NCBI RefSeq assembly: GCF_002266465.3
Contig: NZ_CP029427.2
Span: 2,172,501 to 2,236,500 of the forward strand
Origin: Bradyrhizobium symbiodeficiens
GTDB lineage: Bacteria; Pseudomonadota; Alphaproteobacteria; Rhizobiales; Xanthobacteraceae
Length of the DNA stretch: 64,000 nucleotides
Direction: 5' to 3'
Program-made: the position numbers and the translations under genes
Shown: positions 23,986-30,882 of the stretch, one piece after another
Layout of the letters: the number at the start of each line of letters is the position of its first letter
Position numbering within the stretch: the stretch's first letter is position 1
Notes under the pieces: model-generated
The model's database searches: none
What the model was told of the DNA's origin: nothing
The model's input: the letters and a program-made list of their open reading frames with translations, nothing else

Positions 23986-25764
23986 TCACCCCAGCAACAC
24001 CGTATCGGCCGCCGCGACCGACTCCGCGCTCTCGGTCACGGTGCGCTCGAGCGCGCCGGCCTGCACACTGATGTTCTCGGCGAAGAAGCGTGCCAGCGAG
24101 ACGTAGCGCGCGGCGTCCGTGTTGCCGTCGGCCTTGGCGGCGAGCGCCTCGGAGGCGAGCAGGCAGCCGCCGAGCGTGGAGCCGAACTGCTGTAGGTACG
24201 GCGTCGCACCCGCAAGCGCCTCGTTCGGCGCGGACGTCACGCGCTCCAGCAGCCACTTGCTGGTGCGCGTCAAGGCCTCCAGCGCTTCGCGCAGCTTGAC
24301 GCCCGTGGTGCCGAAAGCCGGATCGTTGGAGGCTTCGACTTTCTTGACCGTCGCCGTGAGCTCGTCGAGCAGCGCCCACACCGACGCGCCGCCATTGGCC
24401 GCGAGCTTGCGCGTGACGAGGTCGATCGCCTGGATGCCGTTGGTGCCTTCGTAGATCGCGGTGATGCGGGCATCGCGATAATGCTGGGCCGCACCGGTCT
24501 CCTCGATGAAGCCCATGCCGCCATGCACCTGCACGCCGAGATAGGCGACCTCGTTGCCGATGTCGGTGGAATATCCCTTGGCCATCGGCGTCAGCAGCGC
24601 CGCGCGCGCGGCTGCGTCAGCGCGCACCTTCGGGTCCCTGGCGCGCGTCGAGACGTCGAGCGCGACGGCGGTCGCATAGCAGATGGTGCGCGCGGCCGCC
24701 GTCTGCGCCCGCATCCGCATCAGCATGCGCTTGACGTCGGGATGCACGAAGATCGCGTCCGAGCCGTCGCCTTTCTTGCCGACCGCACGGCCCTGCTTGC
24801 GCTCCTGCGCATACGACAAGGCCTGCTGATAGGCGCGATCGGCGACGCCGACGCCCTCCAGGCCGACGCCGAGGCGGGCCTGGTTCATCATGGTGAACAT
24901 GCAGCGCATGCCCTGGTTCTCTTCGCCGATCAGGAAGCCGATGGCGCCGCCATGATCGCCCATGGTCATGGTGCAGGTGGGGGAGGCATGCATGCCGAGC
25001 TTGTGCTCGACGCCGGAGGCGAAGATGTCGTTGCGCTGCCCCAGCGAGCCGTCTGCATTGACCATGAACTTCGGCACGAGGAACAGCGAGATGCCCTTGG
25101 TGCCGGCGGGCGCGTCGGGCAGTCGTGCCAGCACGAAATGCACGATGTTGTCGGTCATGTCGTGCTCGCCATAGGTGATGAAGATCTTCGTCCCCTTGAT
25201 GCGATAGGTGCCGTCGGCCTGCTTCTCGGCGCGGGTGCGCAGCGCGCCGACGTCGGAGCCGGCCTGCGGCTCGGTGAGCTGCATCGTGCCGGTCCATTCG
25301 CCGGAGACGAGCTTTTCGAGATAGATCTTCTTCAGCGCGTCGCTGCCATGCGCGTCCAGCGCCTCGATCGCCGAAGCCGTCAGCAGCGGGCAGAGGCCGA
25401 AGGCGACGTTGGCCGCGCTCCAGATCTCGGTGCAGGCGGCGTTGATCGCGATCGGCAGACCCTGGCCACCGAAATCCTCGGGGCCCGAGACCGCGTTCCA
25501 GCCGCCCTCGGTCCAGCGCTTGTAGGCGTCCGGCCAGCCCGGTGCGGTCGTCACCTTGCCGTCGCTGAGCTTGATGCCGTGCTCGTCGCCGACCTTGTTG
25601 AGCGGGGCCAGCACGTCGGTTGCGAACTTGCCGGCTTCCTCCAGCACGGCCGCGACGATGTCGGCGTCGAAATCGCCGTAATGGCCGGCCTCCATGGCGG
25701 CCTTGAGGCCGGCGCCGTGGTTGAGCGACAGCAGCATGTCAGAGATCGGCGCGCGGTAGGTCAT
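23986..25764 (-). CDS. acyl-CoA dehydrogenase, DmdC-like long form
   Basis: The 592-residue FAD enzyme belongs to the long acyl-CoA dehydrogenase subgroup that includes 3-methylmercaptopropionyl-CoA dehydrogenase DmdC. Segments seen are the N-terminal helical domain (about 30-150), the FAD/beta domain with Met-Gln-Leu-Thr-Glu-Pro-Gln-Ala-Gly-Ser-Asp near 161-171, and the C-terminal four-helix domain. The base Glu lies in Ile-Tyr-Glu-Gly-Thr-Asn-Gly-Ile-Gln. An extra domain of about 120 residues follows, as in DmdC. Several copies usually occur per Bradyrhizobium genome and most have unknown chain preference. No beta-oxidation partner is adjacent except the unusual crotonase 1.6 kb away. Confidence 0.9.
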   Translation of the reverse strand: MTYRAPISDMLLSLNHGAGLKAAMEAGHYGDFDADIVAAVLEEAGKFATDVLAPLNKVGDEHGIKLSDGKVTTAPGWPDAYKRWTEGGWNAVSGPEDFGGQGLPIAINAACTEIWSAANVAFGLCPLLTASAIEALDAHGSDALKKIYLEKLVSGEWTGTMQLTEPQAGSDVGALRTRAEKQADGTYRIKGTKIFITYGEHDMTDNIVHFVLARLPDAPAGTKGISLFLVPKFMVNADGSLGQRNDIFASGVEHKLGMHASPTCTMTMGDHGGAIGFLIGEENQGMRCMFTMMNQARLGVGLEGVGVADRAYQQALSYAQERKQGRAVGKKGDGSDAIFVHPDVKRMLMRMRAQTAAARTICYATAVALDVSTRARDPKVRADAAARAALLTPMAKGYSTDIGNEVAYLGVQVHGGMGFIEETGAAQHYRDARITAIYEGTNGIQAIDLVTRKLAANGGASVWALLDELTATVKKVEASNDPAFGTTGVKLREALEALTRTSKWLLERVTSAPNEALAGATPYLQQFGSTLGGCLLASEALAAKADGNTDAARYVSLARFFAENISVQAGALERTVTESAESVAAADTVLLG

Positions 25765-26016
25765 GGCTCACTCCCGTGGACGGATATTGGCGCCGTATTC
25801 CCATGAAATGGCGGAGGTCTCAATGGGCGGAAGGCTGCCTCGCCGCAGGGCCTGTGATCCCAAGCCCGGCTCGATATCGGGCGTGGCGCGGCCGATCCCG
25901 GGCACCTGCGGTATTTTGCCCCTCCAGGCGGTTGAAATGCCGCGCTGCTCCCTATAGACCGGCTGCGACCGGAGGGAATCTGCGGCGGCCGGCCGTCGCC
26001 ATCCCGTCCGGGTCGT

Positions 26017-26091
26017 TGGGGCGTAGCCAAGCGGTAAGGCAGCGGATTTTGATTCCGCCATTCGGAGGTTCGATCCCTCCCGCCCCAGCCA
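26017..26091 (+). tRNA. tRNA-Gln (anticodon TTG)
   Basis: The acceptor arms TGGGGCG (26017-26023) and CGCCCCA (26081-26087) pair completely, and the G discriminator and CCA end are encoded. The D arm, an anticodon stem GCGGA/TCCGC around loop TTTTGAT, and a T arm GGAGG-TTCGATC-CCTCC are all present. The loop places TTG at positions 34-36, reading CAA and CAG codons. No duplicate of the 3' end that would mark an integrated element was noticed. Confidence 0.95.
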
Positions 26092-26155
26092 GAAGCTCCG
26101 CTTTCTCGAAATCTGGCGAAGCCGGCCTCGTACAGATCCCTTGGCGGGTCCTCGA

Positions 26156-26473
26156 TTATGGCGTTGCGGCGGCCCAGGGCCGCCGCAGCCGCATCGGGAC
26201 GCCGCCGCCGGGCGGAGGGTCGTCGTCGTCATCGAGCTTGCGCAGCGCACTGAGGATGTCCGCGAGCCGGATCGGCTGGTCCATGCCGGGAATCTCGCGC
26301 AGCGCCGGGTGGGATTCGACGGCGTACATGTCCGAGGCCCACGACGACAAGATGATCCGCTTTTCCGCCGTGGAGAGCTTGCTGTCGTCGAGGACGGCGC
26401 TTGGCGATGCATAATGCGCAGCCGGATGGAACAGCGCGCCGAGACCGCCGGTGGTCGCATTGGCATTGGTCAT
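26156..26473 (-). CDS. conserved hypothetical protein upstream partner of hsp20 locus
   Basis: I do not recognise this 105-residue protein. It has Phe-His-Pro-Ala-Ala-His-Tyr-Ala-Ser-Pro near the start. A central acidic helix follows, with Lys-Arg-Ile-Ile-Leu-Ser-Ser-Trp-Ala-Ser-Asp-Met-Tyr-Ala-Val. It ends with an Asp-rich stretch and a Gly/Pro-rich basic tail. The Ser-Trp-Ala-Ser-Asp segment recalls small proteins that lie beside stress genes in rhizobia. The ATG is preferred because GGGAGACAGGAA lies before it. It follows the small heat-shock gene on the same strand with a 103-bp gap and may be cotranscribed with it. No signal peptide or membrane segment is present. Confidence 0.65.
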   Translation of the reverse strand: MTNANATTGGLGALFHPAAHYASPSAVLDDSKLSTAEKRIILSSWASDMYAVESHPALREIPGMDQPIRLADILSALRKLDDDDDPPPGGGVPMRLRRPWAAATP

Positions 26474-26576
26474 TTCCTGTCTCCCTCTACACTCCTTTCG
26501 AAGGGATGTTCGACCGGCGGATGGCGATCCGGTCGCCATCCGCCATGGTCGTCATTGTCGAATGCGTTCGACGGGC

Positions 26577-27032
26577 CTAGGCCGCCTTCTTTTGCTCGAT
26601 CTGCGGTGACGCGGCACCCGCGATCTGGATCCGGCGCGGCTTCATGGCTTCCGGAATTTCACGCAGGAGATCGATGACCAGGAGACCGTCCTGGAAAGCG
26701 GCCTGCTTGACCTGGACGTAGTCGGCGAGATTGAACACGCGGCGGAACGGACGCGCGGCGATACCCTGATAGAGATATTCGCGCGTGGCGCTGTCGGGCT
26801 TCCGGCCCTCGATGGTGAGCGCGTTCTGCTCGGCGGTCACGCTGATGTCGTTGACGCCAAAGCCCGCCACAGCCAGCGTGATCCGGTATTGGTCTTCGCC
26901 GGAGCGTTCGATGTTGTAGGGGGGATAATTGTCCTCGCCCGCCTGACGCAGCGTGCTGTCGACGAGATCGGCCAGATGGTCGAAGCCGATGGTGGAGCGC
27001 CACAGCGGCGCGAAGTCGAAGGTGGTCCTCAT
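26577..27032 (-). CDS. small heat-shock protein Hsp20 (class A, IbpA-like)
   Basis: The 151-residue holdase binds unfolding proteins as large oligomers. The N-terminal segment (Met-Arg-Thr-Thr-Phe-Asp-Phe-Ala-Pro-Leu-Trp-Arg-Ser-Thr-Ile-Gly-Phe-Asp) and Tyr-Pro-Pro-Tyr-Asn-Ile-Glu mark the class A (IbpA-like) group. The alpha-crystallin domain spans about residues 35-125, with Val-Ala-Gly-Phe and Phe-Arg-Arg-Val-Phe-Asn-Leu-Ala. The usual C-terminal Ile-x-Ile/Val anchor is represented by Arg-Arg-Ile-Gln-Ile. The ATG has GGAGGA 8 bases before it, and that site is itself part of the ROSE thermometer. Several similar copies are normal in bradyrhizobia. Confidence 0.92.
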   Translation of the reverse strand: MRTTFDFAPLWRSTIGFDHLADLVDSTLRQAGEDNYPPYNIERSGEDQYRITLAVAGFGVNDISVTAEQNALTIEGRKPDSATREYLYQGIAARPFRRVFNLADYVQVKQAAFQDGLLVIDLLREIPEAMKPRRIQIAGAASPQIEQKKAA

Positions 27033-27161
27033 ACCAAGTCCTCCAAAGAGCAAGATGGATACGAAGGAGCGCCGTTTAAGGAATCGGAAAACGGATCCGA
27101 AGACCCCGGCCCGGCGCCCGCGCCGGACCCGATCGGGCATCCGGCACACCGCTCTCGCGGC
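27033..27161 (-). promoter_or_regulatory. ROSE-type RNA thermometer in the hsp20 leader
   Basis: The 3' end of the leader reads ATCTTGCTCTTTGGAGGAC. The conserved TTGCT faces the Shine-Dalgarno GGAGG, and CTC pairs with GAG around a UUUG loop, leaving the opposed G-G mismatch typical of ROSE elements. Upstream are GC-rich hairpins such as CCGGCGC-GGG-CGCCGG. At low temperature the ribosome site is masked; heat opens it. ROSE elements are known in front of Bradyrhizobium small heat-shock genes. The 5' end is placed from the putative promoter. Assignment is by motif, without a structure computation. Confidence 0.8.
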
Positions 27162-27168
27162 GAAAAAC

Positions 27169-27196
27169 GACTTAGAGCGCCGCAAGGACCTTGCAA
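27169..27196 (-). promoter_or_regulatory. probable sigma-70 promoter of the ROSE-hsp20 unit
   Basis: On the minus strand, TTGCAA (27196-27191) is followed after 16 bases by TAAGTC (27174-27169). ROSE-controlled heat-shock genes are normally transcribed by the housekeeping sigma factor, which fits. The -10 box is only a moderate match. Confidence 0.4.
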
Positions 27197-27360
27197 GAGG
27201 GGCGCGCAAGATTTTTTTGGGGGCCCCCGGTGTCGTCAAGGAAGCGGCGAGAGAGGGTCTTGACAGGAAAACGGGCCTGAATAATTTTTGCGCCGGAAGA
27301 TGCTTCTTCCCACACCGTAAATTTGAAAAGGACCGTGAAAGACCGTCAGGAGTGACGACG

Positions 27361-27585
27361 ATGCTCGATCAGGATTTCGCCCGCATCCGCGCGCACCGCA
27401 ACAACCTCTCTCGTTATCGACGCCTGCTGAAGACTGAGCTGTCGGACATTGAGCGCCAGTTTATCGAACGACGCCTCGCCGAGGAGCAGACTGCGCTCGA
27501 GGCTCTTGCCGCCGATGCCTTCCCGGCCGCATTCACCGTTCCGAACACGCCATCGGCCATTGCCGCGACTGGAGCGGAACGATGA
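27361..27585 (+). CDS. small helical protein of unknown function
   Basis: The 74-residue product has no named family that I recognise. Residues 1-45 form a charged, amphipathic helix pair rich in Arg, Glu and Leu (Arg-Ile-Arg-Ala-His-Arg-Asn-Asn-Leu-Ser-Arg-Tyr-Arg-Arg-Leu-Leu), and the last 25 residues are Ala/Pro/Thr-rich. The start has AGGAG 10 bases upstream and no competing ATG. The reading frame is a real-looking gene because it overlaps, ATGA-fashion, a second small gene of similar character. The pair lies divergent from hsp20 across its 5' leader. Confidence 0.65.
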   Translation: MLDQDFARIRAHRNNLSRYRRLLKTELSDIERQFIERRLAEEQTALEALAADAFPAAFTVPNTPSAIAATGAER

Positions 27586-27761
27586 GTGACGTCCGTAAAC
27601 TCCTCATCAACGGCAGCGAGAAAGTGATCGGGCACTATCGCGTGTTGCTGGCCGGCGCCAGAAGCGCGAGCGAACGCGAGCTCTATCGCGCCCGGATCGA
27701 GCGCGAGCAGCGCCTGCTTGACGCTCTGCGGGGCGGCCTGCCGGAGCGATCGGCGGCGTGA
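27582..27761 (+). CDS. tiny helical protein (59 residues) coupled to its neighbour
   Basis: This gene starts with an ATG overlapping the previous stop (ATGA), so translation is probably coupled. The 59-residue product starts Met-Ser-Asp-Val-Arg-Lys-Leu-Leu. It continues as a charged helix with His-Tyr-Arg-Val-Leu-Leu-Ala-Gly-Ala-Arg-Ser-Ala-Ser-Glu-Arg and Glu-Arg-Glu-Gln-Arg-Leu-Leu. Its His/Arg-Tyr-Arg-x-Leu-Leu and Arg-Ile-Glu-Arg segments echo those of the 74-residue neighbour, suggesting that the two may have arisen by duplication or may interact. Function unknown. It ends 10 bp before the convergent MarR stop. Confidence 0.6.
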   Translation: MSDVRKLLINGSEKVIGHYRVLLAGARSASERELYRARIEREQRLLDALRGGLPERSAA

Positions 27762-27770
27762 GGGGAAGAG

Positions 27771-28262
27771 CTACGCCAGCGCGGCCGACAATTTGCGCAT
27801 CACCCGGTCGAGCACCGCCACCTCCTCGGCGGTCAGCGCCCCAAGCAGCTTCGTCTCCCGCGCCAGCGCGAGAGGCACGATCTTGCGATAAAGCGCGCGA
27901 CCGGCCGGGGTCAGCGAGACGATCAGCTCGCGCCGGTCGTCGGGATGGTGCTTGCGGCCGGCGATGCCGCGCGACTCCAGGCCCTGCACGGCGCGGCTGA
28001 CCTGCATCTTGTCGAGCGTCGTCAGCGGGCCGATCTCCTTGGTCGCAATCTCCGGGCGCATGCCGAGAATGGCGAGCACGCGCCATTCCTGCCGCGTCAG
28101 GGCGAAGCGCTCGGAATAGACCTCGGCCACCGCCAGCGACACCTGCTCGGCGAGGCGTGCCAGCCGGTACGGAAAATATCGCTGCAGATCCAGCTCGACG
28201 CCACCCTGCGCCGTTGCGGCTTCGGCCGCGTCCCCGCGCGCCACGCTCGAATGTCCCATCAA
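27771..28262 (-). CDS. MarR family transcriptional regulator
   Basis: This 163-residue dimeric winged-helix repressor or activator has the MarR fold. It includes the N-terminal dimerisation helix (Tyr-Phe-Pro-Tyr-Arg-Leu-Ala-Arg-Leu-Ala), Leu-Thr-Arg-Gln-Glu-Trp-Arg-Val-Leu-Ala, a recognition helix near Thr-Leu-Asp-Lys-Met-Gln-Val-Ser-Arg-Ala-Val, and the wing Asp-Asp-Arg-Arg-Glu-Leu. It is divergent from the VOC/monooxygenase/DUF2783 operon, the usual position of a MarR repressor controlling aromatic-acid or phenol degradation. The ATG pair at the start (Met-Met) leaves the exact start uncertain by one codon. A FixK2-like palindrome lies 44 bp upstream, so oxygen and substrate inputs may meet in this short region. 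Confidence 0.88.
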   Translation of the reverse strand: MMGHSSVARGDAAEAATAQGGVELDLQRYFPYRLARLAEQVSLAVAEVYSERFALTRQEWRVLAILGMRPEIATKEIGPLTTLDKMQVSRAVQGLESRGIAGRKHHPDDRRELIVSLTPAGRALYRKIVPLALARETKLLGALTAEEVAVLDRVMRKLSAALA

Positions 28263-28306
28263 GCCATCCCGTCCATCGATCCACCGGAAAATTTCTTCGG
28301 AGCCGG

Positions 28307-28320
28307 TTGATCCAGATCAA
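28307..28320. promoter_or_regulatory. FixK2/FNR-like palindrome between marR and the monooxygenase operon
   Basis: TTGATCCAGATCAA has perfect TTGAT/ATCAA half-sites of the FNR/FixK2 class. A TGATAC hexamer at 28341-28346 begins 27.5 bases from the box centre, close to a class II -10 position for the rightward operon. The same palindrome could instead be recognised by the divergently encoded MarR protein; the sequence alone does not exclude it. Confidence 0.6.
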
Positions 28321-28382
28321 ATTCAAGGAATAGTAACATCTGATACCAATTTCGCAACCGTAGATCCAGGGAGCGAAACGCC

Positions 28383-28925
28383 ATGAAAATCGAGAAGATC
28401 CATCACGTCGCCTATCGCTGCGTCGACGCCAAGGCGACCGTCGAGTTCTACAAGACCGTCATGAACATGGACCTTCTCGGCGCCATTGCCGAGGATCGGG
28501 TGCCTTCGACCAAGGCGCCCGATCCCTACATGCACATCTTCCTCGACGCCGGGAACGGCAACATCCTTGCCTTCTTCGAGCTGCCGAACTCGCCGCCGAT
28601 GGGCCGCGATCCCAACACGCCGGAGTGGACCCAGCACATCGCCTTCCAGGTCAAGGACCTCGCCGAGCTCGAAGAGGCCAAGGCGCGCGCGGAGGCTGCC
28701 GGCCTCGACGTCGTCGGCGTCACCGACCACACCATCTTCAAGTCGATCTATTTCCGTGATCCCAGCGGTCATCGCCTGGAGATTGCGGCCTGGACCGCGA
28801 CGCCCGAGCAGATCGACCGCATGAAATCGGTCGCGCACGAAATGGTCGAGGAATGGTCGCGCACCAAGCGCCCGCCGCGCCACACCGCCTGGATGCACGA
28901 AAAGGAATTCGCGGACGCGCATTGA
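28383..28925 (+). CDS. VOC (glyoxalase/dioxygenase fold) family protein
   Basis: The 180-residue protein has the two-module VOC fold used by glyoxalase I and extradiol dioxygenases. A likely metal ligand is His8 in Lys-Ile-His-His-Val-Ala-Tyr. The second module brings Gln-His-Ile-Ala-Phe and the C-terminal Phe-Arg-Asp-Pro-Ser-Gly-His-Arg-Leu-Glu-Ile, whose Glu is also a metal ligand in the family. It is the first gene of an operon with an FAD monooxygenase and DUF2783, divergent from marR. This suggests ring cleavage or a detoxification step in aromatic catabolism, but the substrate is open. The last 40 residues form a helical extension. Confidence 0.82.
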   Translation: MKIEKIHHVAYRCVDAKATVEFYKTVMNMDLLGAIAEDRVPSTKAPDPYMHIFLDAGNGNILAFFELPNSPPMGRDPNTPEWTQHIAFQVKDLAELEEAKARAEAAGLDVVGVTDHTIFKSIYFRDPSGHRLEIAAWTATPEQIDRMKSVAHEMVEEWSRTKRPPRHTAWMHEKEFADAH

Positions 28926-28953
28926 TCCCCGGCACGCGCATCAGGAAGCGAAC

Positions 28954-30591
28954 ATGACGAGCTACATCTATCCGAAGTTCGGCTACCGGCGTTCCCAGGA
29001 GCAGGCCGAGGGGATCGTGAAGCGGCATCCGATCGTGGTGATCGGCGCGGGCCCCATCGGCCTGACCGCGGCGCTCGACTGCGCGGCGCGCGGCCAGCCT
29101 GTCGTGGTGCTCGACGACAACGATACCGTCTCGATCGGCTCGCGCGCGGTCTGCTACGCCAAGCGTCCGCTCGAGATCTGGGACCGCCTCGGTTGCGCGG
29201 CGCCCATGGTCGAGCGCGGCGTCAGCTGGAACGTCGGCAAGGTCTTCTTCCAGGACGAGATGTCCTACCAGTTCGATCTGTTGCCCGAGGCCGGCCACCA
29301 ATGGCCGGCCATGATCAATCTGCAGCAGTATCATTTGGAAGAAATGCTGGTTGCCAAATGCAGGGCCAACCCGCTGATCGAGCTGCGCTGGAAGCATCGC
29401 CTGATCAGCCTCAAGCAGGCGGCCGACCACGCGACGCTGGCGGTGGAGACGCCCGACGGCATCTTCACCATGGAGGCGCAATGGGTGATCGCCTGCGACG
29501 GAGCCAATTCCGACGTGCGCAAGATGGTCGGCGCCGAGTTCACGGGACAGTTCTTCCAGGATCGCTTCCTGATCGCCGACGTCGCCATGAAGGCGGATTT
29601 CCCGACCGAGCGCTGGTTCTGGTTCGATCCGCCGTTCCACCGCGGCCAGTCCGTGCTGCTGCACCGGCAGGCCGACAATTTGTGGCGCATCGACTTCCAG
29701 CTCGGCTGGGAGGCTGACCCAGATGAGGAAAAAAGGCCGGAGCGGGTGATTCCGCGCATCCGCGCCATGCTCGGCGAGGACACCGAGTTCGTGCTCGAAT
29801 GGGTCTCGATCTATCAGTTCGCCTGCCGGCGCATCGACAATTTCCGCCAGGGCCGGGTGCTGTTCGCCGGCGATGCCGCGCACCAGGTCTCGCCGTTCGG
29901 CGCGCGCGGTGCCAATACCGGCGTTCAGGACATCGACAATCTCGCCTGGAAGCTCGCGATGGTGTTGCGCGGCGAAGCGTCGGAAGCGCTGCTCGACAGC
30001 TATCACGAGGAGCGCGCCTATGCCGCCGACGACAACATCCTGAACTCCACGCGCGCCACCGACTTCATCACGCCGAAGACGAAAACGAGCCGCTATTTCC
30101 GTGACGCGGTGCTGGAGCTCGCCCGGCATCATGGCTTTGCGCGACCTCTGGTCAACAGCGGCCGTCTCTCGACGCCGACGCCCTATGTGACGTCGGCGCT
30201 CAATACCCCCGACGACGATTCGATGATGGGCGGCGTGCGGCCCGGCACCAATGCGGCCGATGCGCCGATCACGGCGGATGGCAAGCCCGCCTGGTTCCTC
30301 CCTTGTCTCGGCGATGCGTTCACGGTCGTGGCCTTCGGCAAGGAGACCGACAAGACCGAGATCGCGGTGGGTCCCCTCAAAGCGAAGCTCATTGTCGTCG
30401 GCCGCGACATCGCCGATCCCTCCGGCCTGCTTGCCGAGCGCTACGGCGCTTCGCCCGGGACCACCTACCTGTTCCGGCCCGATCAATATGTCGCGGCACG
30501 TTGGACCGGATTCGACGAGGCGGGGATCGCGGATGCGATGCTGCGGGCCTCCGGACACGACATCGCCGGACGGAAGGAACTGGCGGCATGA
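28954..30591 (+). CDS. FAD-dependent aromatic monooxygenase (class A flavoprotein hydroxylase)
   Basis: The 545-residue enzyme follows the class A single-component hydroxylase layout. The FAD dinucleotide motif is Gly-Ala-Gly-Pro-Ile-Gly-Leu near residue 31. The Asp-Gly motif lies in Ala-Cys-Asp-Gly-Ala-Asn-Ser, and the Gly-Asp motif in Phe-Ala-Gly-Asp-Ala-Ala-His-Gln. A C-terminal thioredoxin-like tail of about 150 residues follows, as in MhpA/phenol-hydroxylase relatives. It should hydroxylate an aromatic substrate with NAD(P)H and oxygen. It starts 28 bp after the VOC gene, and the DUF2783 gene overlaps its stop. No ring-cleavage dioxygenase other than the VOC protein is nearby, so the pathway may be partial or spread over loci. 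Confidence 0.88.
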   Translation: MTSYIYPKFGYRRSQEQAEGIVKRHPIVVIGAGPIGLTAALDCAARGQPVVVLDDNDTVSIGSRAVCYAKRPLEIWDRLGCAAPMVERGVSWNVGKVFFQDEMSYQFDLLPEAGHQWPAMINLQQYHLEEMLVAKCRANPLIELRWKHRLISLKQAADHATLAVETPDGIFTMEAQWVIACDGANSDVRKMVGAEFTGQFFQDRFLIADVAMKADFPTERWFWFDPPFHRGQSVLLHRQADNLWRIDFQLGWEADPDEEKRPERVIPRIRAMLGEDTEFVLEWVSIYQFACRRIDNFRQGRVLFAGDAAHQVSPFGARGANTGVQDIDNLAWKLAMVLRGEASEALLDSYHEERAYAADDNILNSTRATDFITPKTKTSRYFRDAVLELARHHGFARPLVNSGRLSTPTPYVTSALNTPDDDSMMGGVRPGTNAADAPITADGKPAWFLPCLGDAFTVVAFGKETDKTEIAVGPLKAKLIVVGRDIADPSGLLAERYGASPGTTYLFRPDQYVAARWTGFDEAGIADAMLRASGHDIAGRKELAA

Positions 30592-30782
30592 CGCTCAATT
30601 TGTCACCCAACATCAGGGATCCCGACGATTTCTATGCCGAGCTGATCAACAGCCAGCGTGACCTCGACGAGGATCAGGCGCTGCGGATGAACGCCCGGCT
30701 GATCCTGCTGCTCGCCAATCACATCGGCGACCGCAGGGTGCTCACGGAGGCGATCGGCTGCGCCCGCACCGGCGGCGGCTAG
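30588..30782 (+). CDS. DUF2783 small protein
   Basis: The 64-residue product matches the DUF2783 family as I remember it: Asp-Pro-Asp-Asp-Phe-Tyr-Ala-Glu-Leu-Ile near residues 11-20, then an Arg-x3-Asp-Glu-Asp-Gln-Ala-Leu segment, Asn-Ala-Arg-Leu-Ile-Leu-Leu-Leu-Ala-Asn-His-Ile, and a Gly-Asp turn. DUF2783 genes repeatedly follow FAD aromatic hydroxylases, and here the ATG overlaps the hydroxylase stop (ATGA). A role as accessory subunit or stabiliser of the flavoenzyme is inferred from this context. No catalytic residue stands out. It is followed by the FixK2-like box of the metal ATPase gene. Confidence 0.8.
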   Translation: MTLNLSPNIRDPDDFYAELINSQRDLDEDQALRMNARLILLLANHIGDRRVLTEAIGCARTGGG

Positions 30783-30799
30783 GTCGCGCGACGGCCACG

Positions 30800-30813
30800 T
30801 TGATTCAGCTCAA
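30800..30813. promoter_or_regulatory. FixK2-like box upstream of the metal ATPase-hemerythrin gene
   Basis: TTGATTCAGCTCAA matches TTGA-N6-TCAA in both outer half-sites. It sits 69 bp before the preferred ATG of the ATPase gene and 18 bp after the DUF2783 stop. That distance allows a class II promoter with a leader of about 35 nt. Confidence 0.6.
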
Positions 30814-30882
30814 GTGGCAAAGCAGGTTTCGGCGCAGGATCATTCGTATCCAGCCGTGGAAACCAAGCCATGTTTTCAAGCC

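Noticed and set aside
26017..26091. tRNA-Gln as an attachment site of an integrated island
   Set aside because: No integrase and no second copy of the tRNA 3' end were seen in the window; the genes after it look native.
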